The translations under genes were made by a program, and so were the position numbers. Shown here piece after piece: positions 1-7,121 of a stretch of 33,137 bases of DNA. The notes beneath the pieces are model-generated. The model was given only the letters and a program-made list of their open reading frames with translations, ran no database searches and had not been told where the DNA came from. Numbering within the stretch: the first letter of the stretch is position 1; every line of letters starts with the position of its first letter. The stretch comes from Verrucomicrobiia bacterium (GTDB lineage: Bacteria > Verrucomicrobiota > Verrucomicrobiia > Verrucomicrobiales > DEV007), in assembly GCA_020439945.1 (NCBI GenBank), contig JAGRPB010000050.1, positions 1-33,137 on the forward strand. The letters run 5' to 3'.

Positions 1-1328
1 AGCGAAAACTCCATTCGCCCCAGAAACTCCCGCGTTCCGCCTACCCTCCCCGCCCCTTCGGCCACTACGCCACCGTGCTGAAAGACGGCGATCGCTACCG
101 GCTCTACTATCGCGGTGACAAGGTGCCTGGCATGCACTGGCGGCAGGGCTGGGGTGCCTATCATGAGAACGAAGTCACGCTCTACGCAGAATCGAAGGAC
201 GGCTTTTCCTGGAGTGAACCCGACCTCGGACTTTTTCAAATCGAGACGATGCCGAAGGGCAACGTCGTCCTTGAAGTCACCGACGAAACTTTTCTCGTCA
301 CTCACAACTTCACGCCCTTTATCGACACTCGACCCGGCGTTCCGGCCGAGGAAAAATACAAGGCGCTCGGCGGCGGTCGCTATCCCGACGAGAACTGGAG
401 CAACTGGAAGACGCCCGATGAGCGAGACAAGCTACGTGAGAAGTACGGACCGGGCGGACTCAAGGCGTTTGCCTCACCCGATGGACTTCACTGGACGCTC
501 TTGCAAGAGGAACCCGTCCTGTCCGAAGAAGTTGGCAACTTCGATTCTCAGAACGTCGCCTTCTGGTCCGGGGCCGAGGAAAAATATGTCTGTTACTTCC
601 GCATTCTTCATCATGGCCTGCGCTCGATTCGCCGGACCACCAGCGACGATTTCCTGAATTGGTCGGAACCGGTCGAGATGGAAGCAAACCAGCCCGGCGA
701 ACACCTCTATACCAGCGGGACGCAGCCCTATTTTCGCGCGCCGCATCTCTATATCGCGCTGGCGACGCGTTTCCAGGCCAATCGCGGCAGCATCACCGAC
801 GTGGTTTTCATGAGCACCCGTCCCGGCAGCGATCGCTACGACCGAGTGTTCAAGGAAGCGTTCATTCGTCCCGGGCTCGGCCCCGGCGGCTGGGGAAACC
901 GCTCGAACTATGTGACCTGGAACGTGGTGCCCACCGGAAAGGACCAGATGTCTCTCTACCTATATGGCGGTGACCACTACGTGATGCGAACCGACGGATT
1001 CATCTCGGTGAACGCCGGCTTTGAGGAGGGCGAATTCGTCACCAGGCCACTGGTGTTTTCGGGAAAGGAACTGGAGATCAACTACAGCACCAGCGCCGCC
1101 GGCATGATCCGGGTCGAGATTCAGGATGCTGGCACCGGCGAGCCGATTCCGGGGTTTGCCCTCGAAGACTGCCGCAAGATCTGGGGTGACGAGATCGCTC
1201 GGGTCGTGAAATGGGGCGCGGAAGGAATGGAAGGCACGAGCGATGTCTCCTCGAATGCGGGCAGGGCGGTGCGGCTGCGATTCGTGATGAACGAAGCCGA
1301 CGTGTTTTCACTGAAGTTCAATGACTGA
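1..1328 (+). CDS. Glycosidase-like (five-bladed propeller type) protein, 5' end cut by window
   Basis: The frame is open from base 3, so the gene begins before the window. The GTG at 75 is probably internal, because the residues before it (FGHYATV) run smoothly into the motif LKDGDRYRLYYRG. That motif is typical of GH32/GH43-like sugar-binding propeller proteins of planctomycetes and verrucomicrobia. Repeated blade-like pieces follow (AFASPDGLHWTLL, VCYFRILHH, DVVFMSTRPG). The C-terminal ~90 residues (INYSTSAAGMIRVEIQD, VVKWG, RLRFVMNEADVFSLKF) form the beta-sandwich tail usual in this family. The role is inferred to be carbohydrate binding or hydrolysis outside the cytoplasm; catalytic acids cannot be assigned by eye. 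The stop lies shortly before the DUF1549 gene, suggesting one operon. Confidence 0.75.
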   Translation, partial: RKLHSPQKLPRSAYPPRPFGHYATVLKDGDRYRLYYRGDKVPGMHWRQGWGAYHENEVTLYAESKDGFSWSEPDLGLFQIETMPKGNVVLEVTDETFLVTHNFTPFIDTRPGVPAEEKYKALGGGRYPDENWSNWKTPDERDKLREKYGPGGLKAFASPDGLHWTLLQEEPVLSEEVGNFDSQNVAFWSGAEEKYVCYFRILHHGLRSIRRTTSDDFLNWSEPVEMEANQPGEHLYTSGTQPYFRAPHLYIALATRFQANRGSITDVVFMSTRPGSDRYDRVFKEAFIRPGLGPGGWGNRSNYVTWNVVPTGKDQMSLYLYGGDHYVMRTDGFISVNAGFEEGEFVTRPLVFSGKELEINYSTSAAGMIRVEIQDAGTGEPIPGFALEDCRKIWGDEIARVVKWGAEGMEGTSDVSSNAGRAVRLRFVMNEADVFSLKFND

Positions 1329-1443
1329 TTACCGGGCCCGACTCCGACAAACCGCCCTCCGCATCCCGCTCTCCCCCTCACGCTTTCGCGGCACCGGGAG
1401 GATTGCTCTTTCCTCGATAATTCGGGATACTTCCGCTTTCCGA

Positions 1444-4182
1444 ATGCCTCGCCATTTTTCAGCTGGATTGGTACTGTCCACCTTACTCGCTCTCGTGCTG
1501 CCGACGATGGCGAAGGACGACGCGCCGCCGTCTTCCGGGAAATGGCTGTTCGCCGAATCCGGCAAGGACGCCGCCATTTACGAGATTCGCGGAGCCGGCA
1601 AGCGCCAGAATCCGCTACGACGTCCACTGGCGGCTCCCTTCGATGGCGACACGCTCTTCGTTCGTTTTCGCCTCACCTACGCTGCCGAGACGATCGATTC
1701 GCCTCCGGAAAAGGACGGGGAATTCTTCGTCCTCTGGCTCGATTCCGCTGAGGGCGGCGAAGCCTCAACCCACAGCGGTGGCATTCCCAATCTCGGCATC
1801 CATGTGAAGGACGGGCGGGCGAATCACTTCATGGCTCGCTTCTCTTCCGGCCCCGGCTTCGAAGTCTACGGCGCGCCGCTGGTCGGTGATCGTGAGACGC
1901 TGGTGGTGGGACGACTCTCGAAGTCGAAACCGGGGAAGGGCGAGGCCTTCGATCGACTGGCGCTCTGGGTCGATCCGTCTTTGGAAGATCTCGACCATCC
2001 CCAGGCCACCATCGACTCCGATCGCGGCAAGGTGAGTGCCGTCAGTTGGTTCGGTTTTTCCACCGGTGGCAAAACCGAAGACGAGGACCGAATCCGGGTT
2101 CGCGATTTCGCGCTCGCTGGTGATTGGGAAACCATTCTTTCCGAAGCTCCCGACCATCCGATTCATCCCGCCATCGTTTCCCTCCCGAAACCGGTGGAAG
2201 CACTGCCTGATTCCGAAATCCCCCCACCTCCAGCTTATCTTCCGCCGGCACCTTCTTCGGAGATTGTCGAGGTCGATCCGGCGCCCGTCGTCACCACCGA
2301 TCACTGGGCGTTTCAACCCATGGGACATCCCGGGATTCCCGAGGTCGCCAATGCCGATTGGGTTCGCTCGCCCATCGATGCCTTCATTGCACGAAAGCAG
2401 GAGGAACTCGGCCTGACCCCCGCCCCGCCCGCCGATCCAGCTACGCTGGCGCGGCGCATGTCGTTGGTCATGACCGGACTCCCACCCGACCCCGATCAGG
2501 TGATTGCGGATTTCGACGCCTATGCCGAAGCCTTGCTGGAATCGCCGGCCTACGGCGAACGCTGGGGCCGCCACTGGCTCGACGTGGCCCGCTGGGCCGA
2601 AAGCAACGGACATCAGCACAACCGCGACCGCGACCATGCCTGGCGCTACCGCGACTGGGTGGTGGATGCCTTCAACGACGACAAGCCTTACGACGCGTTC
2701 CTTCGCGAGCAGATCGCCGGCGACGAGCTATCCCCTTTCAGCCCGGACAACATCGTCGCCACCGGTTTTCTTGCCGCCGCCCGATACAGCGGCAACGAAC
2801 TCGACAAGGACATCCAGCGAAACGACATCCTCGTCGATATCGTCAACACGACCTCCAAGGCCTTCCTCGGCCTGACGATGGAGTGCGCGCAGTGCCACAA
2901 TCACTTTTTCGATCCAATCACCCAGTGGGATTACTACCACTTGATGGCTTTCTTCGCGCAGGGACAGCCGGGCGATGTCGTCCTCGATCAGAGCGCCGAA
3001 GCCGGCAAACTGATCGACCAACGTTGGGGACTCTTCGAATCCGTCCGCAATCGGATGATCGAGGCCAAGCGCGCCTCCGGCGTTCCCGAGCCGGTGCTGG
3101 TGATTCCGAAGAGCGTGCCTGGTGGCATGACCCGGGCGGAAAAACTCAAGTTCACCGAGATCGAGCAATCGCTGGAGCAGTTTCCCAAAGCCTGGGCTTT
3201 CTACTCCCCGGTGACGTCGCCGCATCGACTCGACGTGGCGCCCAACGCGATGCGCTGGCCTCTTCCCTTTCAACGTTCCGCCCTCGATCAGGTGAAGATT
3301 CGCTTCCTCTCCCGCGGCGACATTGCGTCTCCCGGTCCAGTGGCGGATCCGGAATGGCCGCAGATTTTCGGCCCCACCGACGACAAGACCATCGGCGAAC
3401 GTCCGCGTCTCGCGCTGGCGAACTGGCTGACCAATCCCGAGCATCCGCTCACCGCCCGCGTCTGGGTGAACCGCATCTGGCAGGGGCACTTCGGGCGAGG
3501 TCTCGTCGCCACCTCCGGCGACTTTGGCGAAGCCGGTTCCGCACCTTCGCATCCGGAATTGCTCGACTGGCTGGCGCGCGAGCTGATCGCGTCCGGCTGG
3601 AGCACCAAGCACATTCATCGACTCATCCTACAGTCGAACACCTTTCGCCAGGGCAACCTGTTCTCGGCCTCCAATGTGGATCGCGATCCCGAGAATGCCG
3701 CCCTCTGGCGCTGGGAACCTCGTCGCCTCGAGGCGGAAGCGATTCGCGATTCCGTTCTCGCCATTGCCGGAAAACTCGATCCCAAGCCCGGCGGCCCCAG
3801 CGTTGCTCTCGAACAGGCCGAAACCAGTCAACGACGCAGCCTCTACCTTCAGCAGAAACGCGACAATCTTCCTCATCAACAGATGCTGTTCGACGGCGCC
3901 GGGGCCGTCACCAGCTGCGCCCGCCGCCGTGTTTCCACCACTGGCCTGCAACCGCTCTGGATGCTGAACAGCGAGTTCATGCAAACGATGGCGAAGGAGC
4001 TGAGCGGCAGAATCGAGGAAGCCACCCCTCGTGCCCAGGGCGAACGTCTGGTCAAATTGGTTTATGGAAGGAACGGGGAAGCTGATGAGCTCGATCAACT
4101 CGCCACCCTGATACGGGAATCCTCTCTCGAGGATGCTGTCACCGTGATCCTCAACACCAACGAGTTCGTTTACGTGCCGTAA
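1444..4182 (+). CDS. Secreted DUF1549/DUF1553 protein with CxxCH motif and N-terminal LamG-like region
   Basis: 912 residues. The frame is open from 1321, but the ATG at 1444 begins a clear signal peptide (MPRHFSAGLVLSTLLALVLP, then TMA), so it is preferred. Residues about 30-270 look like a concanavalin/LamG-type beta-sandwich. A proline-rich linker leads to DUF1549 (from DHWAFQPM near 286, through RWGRHWLDVARWAESNGH). CAQCH at 481-485 is a heme c binding motif. DUF1553 runs from about 645 (ERPRLALANWLTNPEHPLTARVWVNRIWQGHFGRG) to the end. Many relatives carry an N-terminal PSCyt1 cytochrome domain instead of the sandwich. The family is abundant in planctomycetes and verrucomicrobia and nearly always precedes DUF1501, as here. 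Periplasmic polysaccharide oxidation or degradation is inferred; the true reaction is unknown. Confidence 0.9.
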   Translation: MPRHFSAGLVLSTLLALVLPTMAKDDAPPSSGKWLFAESGKDAAIYEIRGAGKRQNPLRRPLAAPFDGDTLFVRFRLTYAAETIDSPPEKDGEFFVLWLDSAEGGEASTHSGGIPNLGIHVKDGRANHFMARFSSGPGFEVYGAPLVGDRETLVVGRLSKSKPGKGEAFDRLALWVDPSLEDLDHPQATIDSDRGKVSAVSWFGFSTGGKTEDEDRIRVRDFALAGDWETILSEAPDHPIHPAIVSLPKPVEALPDSEIPPPPAYLPPAPSSEIVEVDPAPVVTTDHWAFQPMGHPGIPEVANADWVRSPIDAFIARKQEELGLTPAPPADPATLARRMSLVMTGLPPDPDQVIADFDAYAEALLESPAYGERWGRHWLDVARWAESNGHQHNRDRDHAWRYRDWVVDAFNDDKPYDAFLREQIAGDELSPFSPDNIVATGFLAAARYSGNELDKDIQRNDILVDIVNTTSKAFLGLTMECAQCHNHFFDPITQWDYYHLMAFFAQGQPGDVVLDQSAEAGKLIDQRWGLFESVRNRMIEAKRASGVPEPVLVIPKSVPGGMTRAEKLKFTEIEQSLEQFPKAWAFYSPVTSPHRLDVAPNAMRWPLPFQRSALDQVKIRFLSRGDIASPGPVADPEWPQIFGPTDDKTIGERPRLALANWLTNPEHPLTARVWVNRIWQGHFGRGLVATSGDFGEAGSAPSHPELLDWLARELIASGWSTKHIHRLILQSNTFRQGNLFSASNVDRDPENAALWRWEPRRLEAEAIRDSVLAIAGKLDPKPGGPSVALEQAETSQRRSLYLQQKRDNLPHQQMLFDGAGAVTSCARRRVSTTGLQPLWMLNSEFMQTMAKELSGRIEEATPRAQGERLVKLVYGRNGEADELDQLATLIRESSLEDAVTVILNTNEFVYVP

Positions 4183-4185
4183 AAA

Positions 4186-4216
4186 ATCTGCGTTCATCAG
4201 TGTTATCTGCGGTTCA
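4186..4216 (+). repeat. Short intergenic element with ATCTGCG/ATCAGTG repeats
   Basis: The 46-base gap between the DUF1549/1553 and DUF1501 genes contains three imperfect 9-11 base units: ATCTGCGTTC, ATCAGTGTT and ATCTGCGGTTC. From memory, similar phrases occur as dispersed intergenic repeats in verrucomicrobial contigs. No second copy was found in this window, so the call rests on internal repetition and recollection only. Confidence 0.3.
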
Positions 4217-4228
4217 ACTTCACCTGAC

Positions 4229-5617
4229 GTGACTTCCTCAACTTCCAGACGCACCTTCCTCACCACCGGACTTGGCCTCGGAGCCAGTTCGCTGGGTTTG
4301 CGGACCTTGCTTGCCGAAGACACCGGGCAACTGCTGCCAGGCGGATCTCATTTTGCGCCGACGGCAAAGAGCGTGATTTTCCTCTTCATGTCCGGCGGCC
4401 CCAGTCACGTCGACACCTTCGATCCCAAGCCGGAACTGGCCAAGCTCGCCGGAAAGGATGTGCCCGAGTCGCTGGCGAAACATGTGCCAAAAATCAAGCG
4501 GGCCGGACTCAAGAACCTGATGGCCTCACCGTGGGAATTCCGGAGCCACGGCGAGAGCGGCACCCCGATTTCCGATCTGCTGCCCCACACCGCGAAGCAC
4601 GTCGACGATCTTTGCATCGTGCGGTCGATGCAGCATCGCAATCCCGTGCACGGGCCCGGCGAATGCGTCGCCCTGACCGGCACCGGAGCGGGCGACCGCC
4701 CCTGCATCGGCGCGTGGTCGATCTACGGGCTCGGCAGCGATACCCAGAACCTGCCCGCCTTCATCACCATGAACCTGCACAACGACGGGATGCAGTTTCC
4801 GCAAGCGGCCGGTTGGGGACCGGGTTTTCTTCCGCCGCAATTCCAAGGGACCGTCGTCAATCCGGAGAAAGGCATTCGCGATGTGGCCATGCCGGCCGGC
4901 TTCACCGAAGATCGCCGCCGCCGGCAGCTCGGTGCCATTGACTGGTTCAATCGTCGCCACCTCGCCGGCCTCGGCGCTCATCCGGAGATCGAGGCTCGCA
5001 TTCGCTCTTACGAGATGGCTTTCCGCCTTCAGACTGCGGCGCCGGAATTGTTCGCACTCGACCACGAAACCGAGGCCACCCGTTCGATGTATGGACTGGG
5101 CGAAAAACCGACCCAACACACCGGACGCGGTTGCCTGCTTGCCCGTCGCATGGTCGAGCGCGGGGTCCGCTTTGTGCAGGTTCGCGTCGGCGGCTGGGAT
5201 GCTCACGGCAACATCAAGGGTAATCACGAGCGACAGTGCGGCATGACCGACCAGCCCATCGCGGCCCTCCTCACCGACCTGAAACAGCGCGGTCTCTTCG
5301 ATTCGACGCTCGTCGTCTGGGCCGGAGAATTCGGCCGCACGCCGACGATGGAAGGAAAGGCCAACGGACGCGATCACTCGCCCGCCGGTTACACCGTCTG
5401 GTTCGCCGGTGGCGGAACGAAAGGAGGACAGATCATCGGTCAGACCGACCCCATCGGCTACGTCGCCATCGAGCGTCCGGTGACTCCTCACGACTTTCAC
5501 GCCACCATCCTCCACGCCCTCGGCCTCGACGCCTCTCGCCTGACCTACAATCACCACGGCCGCGATGAGGTGCCGACAGTGTTCGGAGGAAAGGCGGTCA
5601 CCGAAGTGTTCGGGTAG
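4229..5617 (+). CDS. DUF1501 family protein (sulfatase/alkaline-phosphatase-like fold), Tat-exported
   Basis: 462 residues from GTG at 4229. The N-terminus STSRRTFLTTGLGLGASSLG is a twin-arginine signal (R7, R8), so the protein is exported folded. The body shows DUF1501 landmarks: FLFMSGGPSHVDTFDPKP, then CIVRSMQHRNPVHGPGE, LARRMVERGVRFVQVRVGGWDAHGN cut into shorter conserved pieces, WAGEFGRTP and GRDHSP. The D and H residues in these motifs match the metal site of the alkaline-phosphatase superfamily. It follows the DUF1549/1553 gene by 46 bases; this pair is a hallmark of planctomycete and verrucomicrobial genomes and probably acts together on polysaccharide. The stop is TAG, which matters for reading the amber codon in pspA further downstream. 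The exact substrate is unknown. Confidence 0.9.
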   Translation: MTSSTSRRTFLTTGLGLGASSLGLRTLLAEDTGQLLPGGSHFAPTAKSVIFLFMSGGPSHVDTFDPKPELAKLAGKDVPESLAKHVPKIKRAGLKNLMASPWEFRSHGESGTPISDLLPHTAKHVDDLCIVRSMQHRNPVHGPGECVALTGTGAGDRPCIGAWSIYGLGSDTQNLPAFITMNLHNDGMQFPQAAGWGPGFLPPQFQGTVVNPEKGIRDVAMPAGFTEDRRRRQLGAIDWFNRRHLAGLGAHPEIEARIRSYEMAFRLQTAAPELFALDHETEATRSMYGLGEKPTQHTGRGCLLARRMVERGVRFVQVRVGGWDAHGNIKGNHERQCGMTDQPIAALLTDLKQRGLFDSTLVVWAGEFGRTPTMEGKANGRDHSPAGYTVWFAGGGTKGGQIIGQTDPIGYVAIERPVTPHDFHATILHALGLDASRLTYNHHGRDEVPTVFGGKAVTEVFG

Positions 5618-5668
5618 ATAAAATGGGATTGAAGTGGTCTCCGAGCACAATCGAGTTAGAATTTTGCC

Positions 5669-5947
5669 ATGAGTAGCTTGGAAACAGCGGAAAAGGCAGT
5701 CGAACAACTTTCCTCCGAGGATTTGGAAGAATTCCTCCACTGGTTCAGTTCGCAGCTTGGAAAAAGACTTTCGACCGGTTCGAGTTCGCGGCGCACCATG
5801 CAGGAGTTGAGTGACGAATTTGATTCCCGGCTGAACGAAGGAACGACTCGACCATTCGAGGGTGTGGACAGATCGCGATGGTCGAAAGAGGCAAGAGAAA
5901 AGGCGGACTTGTTGATCGAGGAATGGCAGGAACGCCATGGAAAGTGA
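5669..5947 (+). CDS. Small acidic protein, possible antitoxin of a toxin-antitoxin pair
   Basis: 92 residues, highly charged and mostly helical by composition. The N-terminal segment AVEQLSSEDLEEFLHWFSSQL resembles the LSxEELxEFxxWF helix seen in small antitoxins (addiction-module component style) if read in shorter pieces. The C-terminus SKEAREKADLLIEEWQERH is another amphipathic helix. The stop overlaps the start of the next gene by 11 bases, the usual arrangement for an antitoxin in front of its toxin. No strong DNA-binding motif can be recognised. A TAGAAT hexamer lies seven bases before the ATG and could be a -10 box. The antitoxin role is inferred from size, order and overlap only. Confidence 0.5.
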   Translation: MSSLETAEKAVEQLSSEDLEEFLHWFSSQLGKRLSTGSSSRRTMQELSDEFDSRLNEGTTRPFEGVDRSRWSKEAREKADLLIEEWQERHGK

Positions 5948-6221
5948 TCATTTCGCGCTGGTCGAAAACCCGTTCTTCGAATGGGAACTTTCGCGGCTGG
6001 GAGGTGTAGCCGAACTCGATGAGATTCTCATGCCCGTGATGTGGGCGATAGCTCGAATGGCGGACAGTTTTCCGTTCGCCCCGGAATCCAAATCGATTCG
6101 TGTCGCGACCTGGAAACCAGTGCTGACCATTCAAGGTGATCTGATCCGGTTGTTGGTCTATTTCACGATCCTCGATTTGGAAACGGTTGAGCTGATTTCG
6201 ATCAAGTCCGAACCTTGCTGA
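5937..6221 (+). CDS. Small protein, possible RelE/ParE-like toxin
   Basis: 94 residues. The ATG lies inside the end of the preceding gene, with AGGA about seven bases before it, one of the very few Shine-Dalgarno-like sequences in this window. The C-terminal half (IRVATW, TIQGDLIRLLVYFTILDL, ETVELISIKSE) reads like beta strands of the RelE/ParE fold, where a strand of the type RVLYxI is followed by a strand such as VxLLxI. The N-terminal half is helical (FFEWELSRLGG). Classical catalytic residues of mRNA-cleaving RelE toxins are not obvious. It could instead be an unrelated short protein conserved only locally. The overlap with the upstream gene suggests coupled translation. Confidence 0.45.
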   Translation: MESDHFALVENPFFEWELSRLGGVAELDEILMPVMWAIARMADSFPFAPESKSIRVATWKPVLTIQGDLIRLLVYFTILDLETVELISIKSEPC

Positions 6222-6247
6222 GCCCGGAGTAAGATCCTCATTTTTCA

Positions 6248-6257
6248 CGCAACCTTT
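6248..6257 (+). promoter_or_regulatory. CGCAACCTTT motif, candidate ECF -35 element before sigma gene
   Basis: CGCAACCTTT is preceded by a run of five T and followed by GTGAA. It begins 39 bases before the GTG of the sigma factor. The same block (T-run, CGCAACCTTT, then GTGAA) begins 37 bases before the kinase ATG at 7122. ECF sigma factors commonly recognise an AAC-containing -35 element, so autoregulation is inferred. No convincing shared -10 is seen. Confidence 0.45.
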
Positions 6258-6286
6258 GTGAAGAAATCTGCCAGTATCGGGATGAC

Positions 6287-7075
6287 GTGAGCTCTTCCGA
6301 TACGCCAGAACCCAAACCGGTAGCCGCCGCCTCCCGCACCCGTTTCGCCACCACCTGCTGGACGCAGGTGCTTAGTGCGAAAGGCGAATCAGAGGAATCG
6401 CGCGAGGCACTTGCCGAACTCTGTGAGCATTACTACGAACCGGTGCTCGCCTACCTCCGGCGCTCGGGCGAGGATCATCGCGGCGAAGCGCGGGACATCG
6501 CTCATGATTTCTTCGCCGACTTGCTCGAAGGCCATCGACTCGATCGGCTCGAACGCGACCAGGGACGGTTTCGGTCCTACCTGCTTGGCGCACTCAAACA
6601 CTTTCTCTCCCATCGCCGAGCCCGGATGGCGGCGGAAAAGCGGGGAGGCAAGGCTTCCTCGTTTTCCCTCAACGAAACCGGGGTGGAATTTCGCGAGGGA
6701 AAAGCGCTCGAGGACGATCATCAATTGCCACCCGATTCCTGGTTCGATCGACAGTGGGCGGTGACCCTGCTCGACCGGGCCCTCCTCGCGCTGGAAGACG
6801 AATGCCGAACCAGCGGCAAACACGCGCAGTTCGAATTGTTGTCCCCGTGGTTGACCGGCGAGGCCGAGCATGGTGATCAGGCTGAACTGGCGGAAAAGCT
6901 TGGGGTTTCCCCCGGCGCCGTAAAGAGCCTGGTCCATCGGCTGCGACGCCGGTTTCGCTCCGCCGTCCAATCCGAGGTCGAACGCACGATTTCGGATCGG
7001 GGCGATCTCGACGCGGAGATGGCGGCACTTTTCGCGGTCCTCGGGGGTGGACAGCTCCCCGAGAAGCATTCATGA
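6287..7075 (+). CDS. ECF-like RNA polymerase sigma factor
   Basis: 262 residues from GTG at 6287; a nearby ATG at 6282 is out of frame and stops at once. Sigma region 2 is seen in RTRFATTCWTQVL, ELCEHYYEPVLAYLRRSG, ARDIAHDFFADLLEGHRL and GRFRSYLLGALKHFLSHRRA. Region 4 is the helix-turn-helix QAELAEKLGVSPGAVKSLVH followed by RLRRRFRSAV. The RFATTCWTxVL start and long linker are typical of the ECF-like group that planctomycetes and verrucomicrobia carry beside Ser/Thr kinases. No anti-sigma gene is adjacent; the downstream kinase may control the sigma factor or its targets by phosphorylation. Both genes have the CGCAACCTTT motif upstream, suggesting that the sigma factor drives them itself. The target regulon is unknown. 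Confidence 0.85.
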   Translation: MSSSDTPEPKPVAAASRTRFATTCWTQVLSAKGESEESREALAELCEHYYEPVLAYLRRSGEDHRGEARDIAHDFFADLLEGHRLDRLERDQGRFRSYLLGALKHFLSHRRARMAAEKRGGKASSFSLNETGVEFREGKALEDDHQLPPDSWFDRQWAVTLLDRALLALEDECRTSGKHAQFELLSPWLTGEAEHGDQAELAEKLGVSPGAVKSLVHRLRRRFRSAVQSEVERTISDRGDLDAEMAALFAVLGGGQLPEKHS

Positions 7076-7084
7076 AATTTTTTC

Positions 7085-7094
7085 CGCAACCTTT
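7085..7094 (+). promoter_or_regulatory. Second copy of CGCAACCTTT motif before kinase gene
   Basis: The motif sits just after the sigma-factor stop, preceded by six T and followed by TTTCGTGAA, and begins 37 bases before the kinase ATG. Its match in sequence and distance to the copy at 6248 supports a shared regulatory site, probably an ECF -35 element. This would give the kinase its own promoter. Confidence 0.45.
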
Positions 7095-7121
7095 TTTCGT
7101 GAACTGGTCAGAAAACGGGTG

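Noticed and set aside
4526..5938. 470-codon minus-strand frame opposite the DUF1501 gene
   Set aside because: Opposite a gene with clear motifs; composition rich in Arg, Gly and Asp without any recognisable domain.
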